A stretch of DNA of 64,000 nucleotides, taken from positions 151,891-215,890 of the forward strand of contig JAUJPD010000001.1 in assembly GCA_030447315.1 (NCBI GenBank), given 5' to 3'. This DNA comes from Actinomycetota bacterium. Its GTDB lineage: Bacteria > Actinomycetota > CADDZG01 > WHSQ01. Under the pieces are notes generated by a model that saw only the letters and a list, made by a program, of their open reading frames with translations, ran no database searches and was not told the DNA's origin. Below, piece after piece: positions 35,977-49,109 of the stretch. The translations under genes were made by a program, and so were the position numbers. How positions within the stretch are numbered: the stretch's first letter is position 1; the number at the start of each line of letters is the position of its first letter.

Positions 35977-36933
35977 TCAGGCCTGGAACAGGGCGCGCAG
36001 CTGATCCGAGCTGATGTTGCCGCCACTGCAGATCAACGCGACCTTCTTGCCCGCCAGCCGTTGCCTGATCTTGAGCGCGCCGGCCAACGCCGCCGCCCCC
36101 GCGCCTTCGACGAGGTTGCGGGTCGACTCGATCATCGTTCGGGTGGCGGCGCGCAGCTCATCTTCAGACGCCAGGACGAAGTCGTCCAGGTGCTCCCACA
36201 AGATCCGTTGCGGAAGCTGGAACGCGGTCCGCGTGGCGAGGCCCTCTGCCTCGGTCTTCATCTCGTCCTCTTGCAGAGAACGCGACCTCCACGACAGGTA
36301 GGCGGCCGGAGCGGCTTCGGCTTGCACGCCTATCACCTGGGTAGAGGGCGAGATCGACTTGGCCACCAGGCACGCCGCCGCCGCGCCGCTGCCGCCTCCG
36401 ATCGGGACGATGATCACCTCGATGCCGGGAGCGTCTTCGAAGATCTCCAGAGAGATCGTCCCCACACCCTCGATGAGCAGTGGTTCGTCGCCCGAATGGA
36501 TGTACCGGCGGCCTTCCAGCGCGGCAACCCGGGCGCATTCCTCACGGGCTTCGTCGAAGTCACTCCCATGCGAGACAACTTCTGCACCCAGATCCTCCAT
36601 GGCTTGGACCTTGGACGGGTTCGCGTTCTGCGGAACGAAGACCTTCGCCCTCACCCCGAAGAGACGAGCCGCGTAGGCGACCGACTGGCCGTGGTTCCCC
36701 GTGGACGCCGCGGTCACGCCGTTGCTGCGCACGTCGGTCGTCAGTTGAGAGACGAGGTTCACGCCGCCGCGCACCTTGAAAGCACCGACCGGCTGGTGGT
36801 TCTCGTGCTTCACCCAGACCGACGTGCCGACGAGGCGATCCAGCTGCGGATAGGAGAACAGGGGCGTCCGGGGCAGGTAGGGCGCTATCCGGCGTCGGGC
36901 CTCGAGGACGCCGGCCAGGGTAGGCATCTCCAT
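35977..36933 (-). CDS. PLP-dependent threonine/serine dehydratase family
   Basis: [23 protein letters not shown] (PLP Lys), [42 protein letters not shown]. Confidence 0.88.
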   Translation of the reverse strand: MEMPTLAGVLEARRRIAPYLPRTPLFSYPQLDRLVGTSVWVKHENHQPVGAFKVRGGVNLVSQLTTDVRSNGVTAASTGNHGQSVAYAARLFGVRAKVFVPQNANPSKVQAMEDLGAEVVSHGSDFDEAREECARVAALEGRRYIHSGDEPLLIEGVGTISLEIFEDAPGIEVIIVPIGGGSGAAAACLVAKSISPSTQVIGVQAEAAPAAYLSWRSRSLQEDEMKTEAEGLATRTAFQLPQRILWEHLDDFVLASEDELRAATRTMIESTRNLVEGAGAAALAGALKIRQRLAGKKVALICSGGNISSDQLRALFQA

Positions 36934-36955
36934 GTCCTACATAGGATACGGAGCC

Positions 36956-38632
<1,677 letters not shown>

Positions 38633-39071
38633 AGCGCTCACCGAGATGGACCTGTCCGTGCGGCCGCCAGTGGTGCTCCATCGTTCACGAAGAGCTCGAA
38701 CACCGACTCCGGTGCCGTCACCTTGAGCCTGCCGTTGGCGCTGAAGGTCGGGCTCGCCACCGATCCCTATGGCCTGATGACCGCAGTCTTCGATCTCCTG
38801 ACTTCCCAGATAGCCACTCCAACAAGCGCCCCTTTCGGCGACCACCAGCAGGTAGAGGCCCTCTTGGGGGATTCCCTTGATATCGGGCAGGGTTATGGGG
38901 GTGGCGCTGCTAGAGGACGACGACAAGCGCTTCGAGCGTGAGGAAGAACACGCCGGCGCCCAGCGCCACGACGATGGCGAACCTGGCTACGAGACCTGCG
39001 TCTGGGTTTGTGCTCTATCGAGACCGAAGAAGCGGGCGTCCAAAGCGGCATGAAACACCGAGGGACCTTCG

Positions 39072-40190
39072 ATGTGGCGCTGGCGTGCAGCGCTCTTCGC
39101 CGCCCTACCCGTGGGCGGCGACGGAGGCGGTGATCTCCGCCCACGGGCAGGAGAGGCTGGGTGCACAGGCAGCCGGAGGGAACCATCGGCGATCTCGTTG
39201 CAGGGGGCCGAGGGCGCGCCTAGCGAGGGGAAGGTGTCGCTGGACGACCCGAGCCGTGGCATCGAGATGTCCTTCGCTGTGTCCGACCGGCACGACTTCA
39301 TCGATGTGCGACGGTCTCGACGTTGTGGTCGGGTCCCGCAGGCCGATCCCTTGGCGGCTAAGAACGCGGGATCGGTGTTCGTTGTCTTCGGCCGGAGACA
39401 AGCCGATCCCATCGTGTTGGATCCCGTACCCGGGCCCGGCGTCCGGATCGATGGAGCAGCGAGGGGACAGGGAACCGCGGTCGCTTCGGCGGGAGATGTG
39501 GATGGCGACGGAGGAGCTCCTCGGGTCCCCCCGCGCCGACGAAAGCGTAAGCGCAGAGGGCGGCCTACGTTCTATTCGGTCACTCTCTCGACCACAACAT
39601 CCACCTGAGCCGGCTGACTTCCGAGGGATACGATCGACCGGCCGCGATGTCGGAAAGTCCTTGTCGACAGCCGGCGACATGAACGGCGACGGACTCGACG
39701 ATGTCATCGTCGGCGTCCCTTCCAGCCTGGTGCTGGCGCCGCCGGCGGCCTACGTCGTCTTCGGACAGGGAGACCCATCCCACTGGGGAACCTCTACGGG
39801 CGAGGCTGGCGGCCGCCAGTGGTGTTGGAGGCGGACACGATCGTTCACGTCGTCGTGGGTGCTCCGGGAGGCCGGACCTTTCGAACAGGTGGCGCGGCCT
39901 TCGTGGTCTTCGGGAAAGCAGAAGCTCGGTCGTGGCCCTGGACGCTCTGTTCAGGGTTCCGGATCGAGGAGGCCGGCGGCCAGGATGTGGGCCGGGCCAC
40001 TCATCCCCGACCAAGACGGCAACGGATTGACGTGTTGGTTGAGCGCGGGCCGTATGGCCACAGGGCGTGATCACCTGGTTTCATGGACCCGGGCGTCTGG
40101 GTAGCGCAGGTGTGCGCTACGCGGGCAAGGGATACGAAGAGGCCGGTTCCTCCTGCGGTGGCGAGCTTCCATGGGGACAGAGCTGGTAGC
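39072..40190 (+). CDS. Secreted FG-GAP/integrin-alpha-like beta-propeller protein, heavily frameshifted
   Basis: MWRWRAALFAALPV signal; DGLDVVVGS, AKNAGSVFVVFGRRQADPIVLDPVPGPGVRIDGAARGQGTAVASAGDVDGDG, AGDMNGDGLDDVIVGVPSS...AAYVVFGQGD, VVVGAPGGRTFRTGGAAFVVFGKAE. Boundaries approximate. Confidence 0.6.
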
Positions 40191-40662
40191 CACTCAGACA
40201 ACAAGCTCGCCCTCCCTGCTCGGCGCTAGTGATCAGCTACTCTGGTCGGCTCCTACTGCTGGGACGGCGTTTGCGAGGACCGGGCCCCCGAGTTCTCTCG
40301 GCTGCTCCGTGCCGGCACCCGCAATCGGGCGCACTTCCCGCATAGTTCCCGTACCGTCCGACTCTTTCTCGCTGCCAGGGCTACCGAAGCCTCGATGAAG
40401 ACGGGCGCCCGGCGGGAGCTCCCTTCTCGACTCGACGCTGGCGTGCGGTAGTACGAAGCCACCTTCCGGGTGACCTCTATCTCGTGGGGCTGCTGGAGTG
40501 GATCGAGAGGCGACGTGACCTGGCTCGACGACAGGACCAGAGCCACCGGACGACCCTCTTGTCCAAAGGCGACGACGGAAGCCTCACCCACGGATACTGC
40601 TGGAGCCAAGGGATTCTCCGACGGCACCGGGGTGACCATGTGCGTGGACCTTGCGCCACGGC

Positions 40663-41562
40663 TCAATCCCCTGCGAGCCGCTCCGATGGTGGACAGCCGT
40701 ATCGCCCCGACAAGAACTCTTCCAGCGCCAGCTTTCCGGCTACTACACCCCGCGGGGCTGCCCGCGTCCTTACCGACCTTCGTACCGGTGCGCAGAAGCG
40801 GCCTATCGAGACCATTGGGACCTGGCCTTCCGTTTGCCTGGACATCTCTATCCCTCGGTGCGAGCGACGTGGGGTCATCAAGACGTCATGTACGAACCTG
40901 AGGTAGGGGGGCTCACGCCCTCGCACGTAGACGAGGCCGATCTGGCCGAGGTGGTAGGTCACCATGATGGTGACGGGTGCCCAGCTCAGCTCCCTCACGA
41001 AACGATGGAGGCCGATCAGGGCGTCCGAGACCAGAAAGAGGCTCGCTCCCACCGCGGCCGCGAAGATGCTGGCGCGGCTCCAACCGTTGGCGCCCGCGGC
41101 CGTGAACGCGGTCAGAACCATGACCCCGAGAACGATGACGTAGACCAGCACCGGCCCGATCAAAGAGGGCCTGGCCCTCTTCTTCAGCCCGCCGGATACC
41201 GCCAGGAACACAGGACCCATGAAGAGGATGAGCGTGACGGCGATGAAGACGCTGTAGGCGGACAAGGTCGGACCGCCGAACGCCGCTATGAAACAGACGT
41301 GGGCGGCGAAGAACGCCCCCAGCGCCGGCAACAGCAGGTCCCGGTCCTGCATGAGGAACACATCTCCGAGCAGCGAGAAGGTCAGAGCCGCCATGGTCGC
41401 GATGAAGCTCACGTCGTAGTCGCGCTGCCACGTCACTGCACCCGCCACCATCAAGACCGCGATGGTCGCCGGTTTCGCCACTCGCTCCAGCCGCCGATCG
41501 TCGCGCGCCACGGCGATCCAGTCGGTGAGCGCGGGAAGAAGCACCAGCAGATACAGAGGCAT
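40663..41562 (-). CDS. YhhN family (lysoplasmalogenase-like) membrane protein; true 3' end probably near 40905 before a frameshift
   Basis: MPLYLLVLLPALTDWIAVARDDRRLERVAKPATIAVLMVAG...TFSLLGDVFLM...HVCFIAAF...LFLVSDALIGLHRF...YHLGQIGLVY typical of YhhN. Confidence 0.8.
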   Translation of the reverse strand: MPLYLLVLLPALTDWIAVARDDRRLERVAKPATIAVLMVAGAVTWQRDYDVSFIATMAALTFSLLGDVFLMQDRDLLLPALGAFFAAHVCFIAAFGGPTLSAYSVFIAVTLILFMGPVFLAVSGGLKKRARPSLIGPVLVYVIVLGVMVLTAFTAAGANGWSRASIFAAAVGASLFLVSDALIGLHRFVRELSWAPVTIMVTYHLGQIGLVYVRGREPPYLRFVHDVLMTPRRSHRGIEMSRQTEGQVPMVSIGRFCAPVRRSVRTRAAPRGVVAGKLALEEFLSGRYGCPPSERLAGD

Positions 41563-41570
41563 CCCAGCGG

Positions 41571-42245
41571 TTACTCGGGCAAACCCGTGAAACTGATCCC
41601 GGCTCGGTCGGTCCCGTAGCGGTGGTTCAGCCCGATCAGCAGAGCCGTGATCGGCTCCACGATGCGGGCGTTCTCGAGAGGTCCGGCGTCGACGAAGCGT
41701 AGTTCCGAGATCGCATCGACGAGCTCGTTCACGACCGCCTTGCCCTCTTTACGCCCGCACACCGGAACGTCACCGACAACGGGAGCTTCCAGCTCTGCCA
41801 GCGCGGTGGCCGAAAGCGTATGGAAGGCAGAGCACATGATCGTGCCCTTCGGCATGAAAGCGAGGCCTAGCTGGGCGGCAGAGCCCTCCCACACGCCGAA
41901 AACGTGGGTGGCCTTGCCGCCGATCGATGCCTCAACGGGAACGGTGGCATCCACCACGACAGCGCCCGGCTGGACGTGCTCGGAGATGCTCTTGTAGATC
42001 GAGATAAGGGCGGAGAACGGAACCGCCACCACGACCACCTTGCTCGCCGCGGCCGCCGCGCCGTTCTCCTTGCCCTCCACGACCGCTTCCGGAAGCTCGC
42101 GTAGCAATCGTTGCGTGGCCTCGGCGGCTTTCGCCTCCTCCCGCGAACCGATGATGACGGGGATGCCCGCCTTGGCCCAGCGCGAGGCAAGAGCGAACCC
42201 GAGGTCTCCGGTGCCACCGATCACGGCGACGTTGTCGATCGACAT
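41571..42245 (-). CDS. NADPH-dependent F420 reductase (NpdG-like)
   Basis: NVAVIGGTGDLGFALASRWAKAGIPVIIGSREEAKAAEA...VVVVAVPFSALISIYKSI...ALLIGLNHRYGTDRAGISFTGLPE. Confidence 0.9.
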   Translation of the reverse strand: MSIDNVAVIGGTGDLGFALASRWAKAGIPVIIGSREEAKAAEATQRLLRELPEAVVEGKENGAAAAASKVVVVAVPFSALISIYKSISEHVQPGAVVVDATVPVEASIGGKATHVFGVWEGSAAQLGLAFMPKGTIMCSAFHTLSATALAELEAPVVGDVPVCGRKEGKAVVNELVDAISELRFVDAGPLENARIVEPITALLIGLNHRYGTDRAGISFTGLPE

Positions 42246-43873
42246 CAGTGCGCTCGTGGCGCGTACTCGCCGAAGATGCCACGCAGAACGTCTGAGACCT
42301 CACCCAGGGTCGCGTAAGCGGCAAGGGCTCGTTTCATCGGGTAGAGAACGTTCTCGCTGCCCGCGGCGGCGGCCTCCAACTCTTTCAGCGCGGTATCGAC
42401 TTCAGCCTGGTCCCGCTGCTCACGGATCTTGGTCAGACGAGCCACTTGATCGCGTTGCAGCTCCGGATCGAGCGAGTGAAGCTCGACCGGCTCCTCCGTT
42501 TCGAGCGCGAACCTGTTCACGCCCACCACGACCCGGGATCCGGATTCGATCCCCTGGTTGATCCTGTAGGCGGCCTCTTCGATCTCGTCCTTCATCCAGC
42601 CTGATTCGATGGCCTCGACCGCTCCACCCATGGCATCGATGCGGTCGAGGTACTCGACCGCGCGCCGCTCGATCTCGTCGGTCAACGACTCCACCATCCA
42701 CGAGCCCCCCAAGGGATCGGCGCTGTCGGCGACCCCCGACTCGTAGCCGATCACCTGCTGGGTGCGCAGCGCGATGCGAGCCGCCTTCTCGCTGGGAAGA
42801 GCCAGGGCCTCGTCGAAGGAGTTCGTGTGCAGCGACTGTGTCCCCCCCATGACGGCAGCCAAAGCCTCGAGCGCGGTCCTGACGATGTTGTTCTCTGGTT
42901 GTTGCGCGGTCAGCGTCGCTCCTCCGGTCTGGGTATGGAAGCGCAACATCAAGGACTTCGGGTTCTCTGCTCCGAACCTCTCCTTCATCACGCGCGCCCA
43001 CAGACGCCGGGCGGCTCTGAACTTCGCCACCTCTTCGAAGAAGTTCATGTGGCAGGCGAAGAAGAAAGACAGCCGCGGTGCGAAGTCGTCCACGGGAAGG
43101 CCTGCAGCTATGGCCGCTTCCACGTAGGCGATGCCGTCTGCGATGGTGAAGGCAACCTCTTGCACCGCGGTGCTTCCCGCTTCACGCATGTGGTACCCGG
43201 AGATCGAGATCGTGTTCCAGCGCGGCAGCTCATCACGGCAATAAGCGAAGAGATCCGTGATGATCCGCATCGACGGCTTGGGTGGATAGATGTAGGTGCC
43301 GCGAGCCGTGTACTCCTTCAAGATGTCGTTCTGCGTGGTGCCCGTGATCTTCTCGGGCGAGACCCCCTGCTTCTCGGCAACGAGCTGGTACAGCAACAGA
43401 AGGATCGACGCCGTGGCGTTGATCGTCATCGAGGTAGAGACCTCGTCGAGGGGGATGTCTCTCAGGAGCATCTCCATGTCCGCGAGCGAGTCGATCGCCA
43501 CCCCCACTCGGCCGACCTCGGCCATGGCCTTGGGATGATCCGAGTCGTAACCCATCTGGGTGGGGAGGTCGAAGGCAACCGACAAGCCGGTCTGGCCAGC
43601 GCCCAGCAAGTAGCGGAAACGGGTGTTGGTTTCCTGGGCACTGCCGAAGCCCGCGTACTGGCGCATCGTCCACAATCGCTGCCGGTACATGCCGGCGTAT
43701 ACGCCCCGGGTGAAGGGGAACTCACCGGGACGGCCGGGGCCGGCGGAATGATCGCCTGACAGCGAGCTCGCGTCGTAAAGCGGCTGTACCTCGATGCCGG
43801 AATCCGTTGTCCTGTCTTGGTTCACGTTTACATGGTATGTGTCCCGACCCGGCGTTAAGATTCCGCCCGGCAT
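42245..43873 (-). CDS. Methylmalonyl-CoA mutase family, large (CoA-binding) chain without B12 domain
   Basis: [82 protein letters not shown]. Ends after the CoA-binding region; start may be internal. Confidence 0.93.
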   Translation of the reverse strand: MPGGILTPGRDTYHVNVNQDRTTDSGIEVQPLYDASSLSGDHSAGPGRPGEFPFTRGVYAGMYRQRLWTMRQYAGFGSAQETNTRFRYLLGAGQTGLSVAFDLPTQMGYDSDHPKAMAEVGRVGVAIDSLADMEMLLRDIPLDEVSTSMTINATASILLLLYQLVAEKQGVSPEKITGTTQNDILKEYTARGTYIYPPKPSMRIITDLFAYCRDELPRWNTISISGYHMREAGSTAVQEVAFTIADGIAYVEAAIAAGLPVDDFAPRLSFFFACHMNFFEEVAKFRAARRLWARVMKERFGAENPKSLMLRFHTQTGGATLTAQQPENNIVRTALEALAAVMGGTQSLHTNSFDEALALPSEKAARIALRTQQVIGYESGVADSADPLGGSWMVESLTDEIERRAVEYLDRIDAMGGAVEAIESGWMKDEIEEAAYRINQGIESGSRVVVGVNRFALETEEPVELHSLDPELQRDQVARLTKIREQRDQAEVDTALKELEAAAAGSENVLYPMKRALAAYATLGEVSDVLRGIFGEYAPRAH

Positions 43874-44291
43874 GGCGACCGTCGAGGACGTTTACCGCAA
43901 ACACAAGCCCAAAGCGTTCAGCGCAGACCGGCGCCCTTCGTCATTCGAGGTGTGGTCTTGGTTCTTCATGCGGATCAGCGGGATCATCCTTCTGTTCCTG
44001 GTTCTGATCCACCTCTACATCATGCATCTGATCGGTGAAGGCGTAGAGCGCGTCGACTTCGCCTTCGTTGCAGCCCGCTGGCAGAACGTCGGCTGGAAGA
44101 CCTTCGACTGGGCGATGCTGTTCTTGTCGCTGCTGCATGGGGCCAACGGAGTGCGCGTCATCACAGACGACTACGTGAAGTCTCCAGGCAAACGAACAGC
44201 CGTCAAAGCAACCCTCTATACCGTCACGGGCATCCTTCTCATCATGGGCACCGCCGTGCTCGTCACGTTCAACCCCGAGTCCGGGGGATAG
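43872..44291 (+). CDS. sdhD: Succinate dehydrogenase membrane anchor subunit
   Basis: Three TM segments; [22 protein letters not shown]...[22 protein letters not shown]; directly upstream of sdhA. Confidence 0.85.
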   Translation: MATVEDVYRKHKPKAFSADRRPSSFEVWSWFFMRISGIILLFLVLIHLYIMHLIGEGVERVDFAFVAARWQNVGWKTFDWAMLFLSLLHGANGVRVITDDYVKSPGKRTAVKATLYTVTGILLIMGTAVLVTFNPESGG

Positions 44292-44292
44292 C

Positions 44293-46029
44293 TTGATCCG
44301 CACCCACGAATACGACGCGGTGATCGTTGGAGCCGGAGGCGCTGGTCTCCGAGCCGCCCTGGAAGCCGGCAAGCGCTGCAAGACGGCGGTGGTGTCGAAG
44401 CTGTATCCCACCCGCTCGCACACCGGCGCGGCCCAAGGCGGGATGTGTGCCGCGCTCGCCAATGTCGAAGAGGACTCCTGGGAGTGGCACGCCTTCGACA
44501 CCGTCAAAGGCGGCGACTTCTTGGCCGACCAGGACGCGGTCGACGTGATGTGTCAGGAGGCGGTGACGTCTGTTCTCGAGTTGGAGCGGATGGGGCTGCC
44601 GTTCAACCGCACCCCCGACGGCAAGATCGATCAACGGCGATTCGGCGGTCACACCCGCAACCACGGAGAGGCCGCGGTGAAGAGAGCGTGCTACGCCGCC
44701 GACCGCACCGGGCACATGATCCTCCAGACGCTGTACCAGCAGTGCAACAAAGAGGGCGTCGAGTTCTTCTCGGAGTTCTTCGTGCTCGACCTGTTGCTCG
44801 CGGACGGCGTGTGTGGCGGGATCGTCGCTTACGAGATCGCGACGGGCGATCTGCACGTCTTCCGTGCCAAGTCGGTTCTGTTCGCCACGGGCGGCTACGG
44901 CAAGATGTTCAAGATCACCTCTAACGCCCACACCCTCACCGGGGACGGACCGGGCGTCGTCTTCCGGCGCGGGCTGCCGCTGGAAGACATGGAGTTCTTC
45001 CAGTTCCACCCGACCGGCCTCTATGGCCTCGGCATCTTGTTGTCCGAAGCCGCGCGCGGTGAGGGGGCGATCCTGCGCAACGCCGACGGCGAGCGGTTCA
45101 TGGAGCGCTACGCGCCGACGATCAAGGACCTGGCTCCGCGCGACATGGTCTCGCGCGCAGAGTTCTTCGAGATAAAAGAGGGCCGGGGGGCGGGTCCCAA
45201 CAAGGACTACATCCTCTTGGACCTCACCGACGTCGATCCCGAGGTCGTCGAGACGAAGCTTCCGGACATCACCGAGTTCTCCCGGACCTACCTCGACATC
45301 GACCCCTTGAAAGAGGGCGTGCCCATCGTGCCCACGGCCCACTACGCAATGGGCGGCATCCCGACCAACATCGACGCCGCCGTGCTCGCCGATCACACGG
45401 GTACCATCGTGCCCGGCTTCTACGCCGCGGGAGAGTGCGCCTGCGTGTCTGTCCACGGCGCCAACCGACTCGGTACCAACTCGCTGTTGGACATCGTGGT
45501 ATTCGGCCGGCGAGGAGGACTCGCCATGGCGGAGTACGCCAACTCGCACAAGCTCCCGGCGGTCCCAGACGAACCCGCTCGGCACGTCCAGGACTGGTTG
45601 AGCGGGCTGTTCGAGGGGGGCGGGCCGGAGTTCCCCGCCCACGTCCGGACGCGACTCCAGACCGTGATGATGGACAAGGCCTCGGTAGTCCGCACCGAGG
45701 ATTCGCTGGGTGAGGCGCTGGTCGAGGTTCAAGCTCTCCGGCGGCGCTATGACGACTGCCGGGTCCGCGACCGCAGCAAGGTCTACAACACCGAGATCAC
45801 AGAGCACATCGAACTGGGTTACCTGATCGACATGGCAGAAGCTCTCGTGGTTGCCGCCCGCGCCCGTACGGAGAGCCGCGGCGGCCACTATCGAGAAGAT
45901 CACCAGATGCGAGAGGACGACCACTGGCTCAAGCACAGTTTCATCACCAAGACGGCCGACGGAGACACCAAGCTGGCCTACAAAGACGTCGTGATGGGTC
46001 GTTACGTGCCCGTAGAAAGGAAATACTAG
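44293..46029 (+). CDS. sdhA: Succinate dehydrogenase flavoprotein subunit
   Basis: [106 protein letters not shown] start. Confidence 0.96.
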   Translation: MIRTHEYDAVIVGAGGAGLRAALEAGKRCKTAVVSKLYPTRSHTGAAQGGMCAALANVEEDSWEWHAFDTVKGGDFLADQDAVDVMCQEAVTSVLELERMGLPFNRTPDGKIDQRRFGGHTRNHGEAAVKRACYAADRTGHMILQTLYQQCNKEGVEFFSEFFVLDLLLADGVCGGIVAYEIATGDLHVFRAKSVLFATGGYGKMFKITSNAHTLTGDGPGVVFRRGLPLEDMEFFQFHPTGLYGLGILLSEAARGEGAILRNADGERFMERYAPTIKDLAPRDMVSRAEFFEIKEGRGAGPNKDYILLDLTDVDPEVVETKLPDITEFSRTYLDIDPLKEGVPIVPTAHYAMGGIPTNIDAAVLADHTGTIVPGFYAAGECACVSVHGANRLGTNSLLDIVVFGRRGGLAMAEYANSHKLPAVPDEPARHVQDWLSGLFEGGGPEFPAHVRTRLQTVMMDKASVVRTEDSLGEALVEVQALRRRYDDCRVRDRSKVYNTEITEHIELGYLIDMAEALVVAARARTESRGGHYREDHQMREDDHWLKHSFITKTADGDTKLAYKDVVMGRYVPVERKY

Positions 46030-46034
46030 GACCC

Positions 46035-46781
46035 ATGGGCATGACCGGTGAAGACATGGAGCTGACGACCCGAGAGATCGACGTTCGTCTCCGGGTGCTG
46101 CGGTTCGACCCGGAGAAAGACACCGAAGCTCATTTCGAGGACTACACCGTGAGAGCTCAGCCGATGGAACGTCTGCTCGACTGTCTCCACAAGATCAAGT
46201 GGTACGCCGACACCTCGCTGGCGCTGCGTCGCTCGTGCGCGCACGGGATCTGTGGCTCGGATGCCATGGTTATCAACGGCGAGAACGCCCTGGCGTGCAA
46301 GGTTTTAGTGAAAGACCTCAAGCAACCCATCACGGTCGAACCGATCCGGGGCCTGCCGGTCATGAAGGACCTCATCGTCGACATGGACCCGTTCTTCCAG
46401 GGTTATCTAGCGGTCAAGCCGTGGCTGATCACGGACCCCAAAGAGCGCGAGCCCGATCGGGAGCGTCTGCAGTCCCAAACCGACCGCGCCCGGTACGACG
46501 ACACGACCAAGTGCATCCTGTGCGCCGCCTGCACCACGTCGTGCCCCATCTTCTGGGCGGACGAGGAGTACGTGGGGCCCGCCGCGATCGTGAACGCCCA
46601 CCGGTTCATCTTCGACTCGCGGGATCGGGGGGGCCGGGAGCGGCTCGAGATCCTGAGTCAGAAGGACGGTGCCTTCAAGTGCCGGACCGCCTTCAACTGC
46701 ACCTATGCCTGCCCCCGTGGGATCAAGGTGACCAAGGCGATCCAAGAGGTGAAGCAAGCCGCTCTGTTCAAGTCCTTCTAG
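46035..46781 (+). CDS. sdhB: Succinate dehydrogenase iron-sulfur subunit
   Basis: RRSCAHGICGSDAMVINGENALACK, CILCAACTTSCPIFW, CRTAFNCTYACPRGIKVTKAI. Confidence 0.95.
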   Translation: MGMTGEDMELTTREIDVRLRVLRFDPEKDTEAHFEDYTVRAQPMERLLDCLHKIKWYADTSLALRRSCAHGICGSDAMVINGENALACKVLVKDLKQPITVEPIRGLPVMKDLIVDMDPFFQGYLAVKPWLITDPKEREPDRERLQSQTDRARYDDTTKCILCAACTTSCPIFWADEEYVGPAAIVNAHRFIFDSRDRGGRERLEILSQKDGAFKCRTAFNCTYACPRGIKVTKAIQEVKQAALFKSF

Positions 46782-46809
46782 AGAGGGACACAGGGACTAG
46801 CCTCGAGCC

Positions 46810-47400
46810 ATGAGGCTGTTCAAGAAGCTTGTCATCGTCGTGATCCTGGGTGTCCTGGCCTACCCCGCATGGCTCGCGTTCAGGGTCTGGGATCAATCCC
46901 ACCAAGACGAGGTGCGGGTGGCGGACGCCATAGTCGTCCTCGGAGCGGCGCAGTACGACGGTGAACCATCGCCCGTTCTCAAGGCCCGTCTCGACCAGGC
47001 GACCTACCTGTGGGAAGAGGACCTGGCGCGGGCGGTGATCGTCACCGGAGGCAAACAGGAGGGCGATCGCTTCACGGAGGCCGAGGCCTCTCACATGTAC
47101 CTGGAAGCGGAGGGGATCCCGGCCGAGAACATCTTCGAAGAAGAAGAGGGAACCACGACGCTAGAGAGTCTCGAACGGGTGAAGGAGATCTCCGACCAAC
47201 GCGATATCGACTCTGTGCTGCTCGTGTCAGATCCGCTGCATTCGGAGCGGATCAGACGGATGGCTCGCGATCTCGGCTTCGAAGACGCATATACGAGCCC
47301 GGCCTCTTATCTAGACCTGAACCGCAGCAGGGAAACGAAGCTGAAGGAGCTCGTGCGCGAGGTCGGCTCTTTGATCGCCTACGAGGTGCTGAAGCGGTGA
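46810..47400 (+). CDS. YdcF/DUF218 family protein
   Basis: ADAIVVLGAAQYDGEPSPVLKARLDQA...VIVTGGKQEGDRFTEAEASHMYLEAEGIPAENIFEEEEGTTTLESL...SDPLHSERIRRMARDLGF. Confidence 0.88.
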   Translation: MRLFKKLVIVVILGVLAYPAWLAFRVWDQSHQDEVRVADAIVVLGAAQYDGEPSPVLKARLDQATYLWEEDLARAVIVTGGKQEGDRFTEAEASHMYLEAEGIPAENIFEEEEGTTTLESLERVKEISDQRDIDSVLLVSDPLHSERIRRMARDLGFEDAYTSPASYLDLNRSRETKLKELVREVGSLIAYEVLKR

Positions 47401-47409
47401 CGCGACGAT

Positions 47410-48323
47410 ATGGATGACAGCCTCACGCTCCTCGTGGACTCACCGAGCCTCTTCTACCGAGCCCTGTTCTCGACGCCCGACACGATCAGCACGCCACAGG
47501 GAGCCCCGATCAATGCCGCGTACGGGTTCTTCCGGATGTTGGCCCAGCTCATCCGCGACCGGAACCCGGACTTCATCGGGTGCGCAAGACGGCAACTGGC
47601 GACCTGAGTGGCGAGTCGACCTGGTGCCGGATTACAAGTCGCAGAGAGCGGAGGCCGGCAGTCAGCAGGAGCAGGCCGAGGAGCTGCTCGCCCATCAAGT
47701 ACCGGTCATCTACGAGCTCCTGCAGCGCTGCGGCGTCACCATCGGGGGCCATCCCGACTTCGAGGCAGAAGACGTCATCGGCACGTGGGCGGTTGACGCT
47801 CCTGGGCGCGCCGAGATCTTCTCCGGCGACCGAGATCTGTGGCAGCTCGTTGAAGACCCGTTGCACGGTGCTCTATCCGGTCCGGGGAGTGAGTGTCATC
47901 GACACCGTCGGCGAGAGCTACGTCTCGGAGAAGTTCGGCATCCCTAGTCGTACCTATCGAGACTTCGCCGTTCTTCGAGGGGACCCATCGGATGGTCTTC
48001 CCGGGGTTCGCGGGATCGGCACCAAGACCGCAGCCACTTTGCTCATGCGTTACGGAAGCATCGACGGGATCATCGCGGCCGCCGAGACGGGCACGGCTTC
48101 AGGAGGGGGCGTCGCGAAGGTCCGGCGAGAGCTCGACTACCTGAGGCGGGCGCTGTAGGTCGTAACGATCTCGACGGACGTGCCGCTGCCGAAGCTCGAT
48201 CTGTCCCGGCCTCGTTCGGTAGCGGACGACGTCCTAGGGCGGAGCCGCGGCCCACGGTCTGGAGAGCCCGATCAAACGGCTGGTGGCCGCCTCTGCTCGG
48301 CTACGGAAAACTCAGCCGGCTAG
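47410..48323 (+). CDS. 5'-3' exonuclease (DNA polymerase I 5'-nuclease-like), frameshifted
   Basis: LLVDSPSLFYRALFSTPDTISTPQGAPINAAYGFFRML | WRVDLVPDYKSQRAE...HPDFEAEDVIGTWA...IFSGDRDLWQLV | VIDTVGESYVSEKFGI...LRGDPSDGLPGVRGIGTKTAATLLMRYGSIDGI. Confidence 0.8.
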
Positions 48324-49096
48324 AGGCTCTGCACCGGGTAGGCGGCGACCTTCGTGCTCAGCCCCGGATCTTCACGACCTTGCGGTCGCCGAACTCGATG
48401 CTCCTCAAGCGTTTCTCGGCAAGCTCCTTCGCGGCCTCCGATACCAGCACGTGGTCGGGCTTGCAGTGATCGAGAGCCGCGCGGTCAGATTGACGTCGTG
48501 TCCCAGCAGATCGTCACCCTCGATCAACGGCTCGCCCGGTGGAACCGCGATACGGAGCGTGACGTTAAACGTCGGGTCGAGCGCGCCTCTTTCGCACTGT
48601 ACGCAGCAAAGCCACTGCGCCGCGCACCGCTTGCGATGCCGACGGAAAGCGCAGCAAGAACCCGTCACCGAGATGCTTCACGCACTCACCGTGCGCCTGG
48701 CGCACCTTCGACTGGATCACACGGTCGAGCTGGGCGATCATGCGGATCGCGGCCTCGTCGCCCTCTCTCTCCGTGAATGACGTGAACCCTGAGACGTCGG
48801 CGAAGACGATGCCTACGCTGGAGCCTCCGCTATCCTCGCGAGCTTCTTATTTGACCGGGCGTCCTGCATGGCGAGCCCGGCCAGCACGTGCGCGCTCTTG
48901 AGACCAGCTTCCCGAGCTTGGAAGGACGCTTGCGCACGGCATCGGCTATGACCGGCTCCAGCGCTCCGGCCGCCTGCACCATGGTCGCGACGGGTCCGTC
49001 CTTCTCGTCGATCCGCTCCCGAAGTGCGTGACGCACTTTCGGTACCAGCTCGGGGTCACCTCGCAGCGCCGCGAAGATCGTTTGGCGCATGTTCAT
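48320..49096 (-). CDS. Class III adenylate/guanylate cyclase, frameshifted
   Basis: Across frames: FADVSGFTSFTEREGDEAAIRMIAQLDRVIQSKVRQAHGECVKHLGDGFLLRFPSA..., LRIAVPPGEPLIEGDDLLGHDVNLTARL, EFGDRKVVKIRG. Confidence 0.7.
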
Positions 49097-49109
49097 AGGT
49101 CGCTCGAGT

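Noticed and set aside
40190-40660. Minus-strand ORF 40253..40666 as a real protein
   Set aside because: Composition is partly protein-like but no family motif is visible and it lies in the frameshift-dense zone.
48320-48323. Overlapping convergent stop codons of the 5'-nuclease and cyclase genes as a regulatory feature
   Set aside because: Compact convergent ends are common, and both gene ends rely on frameshift repair.
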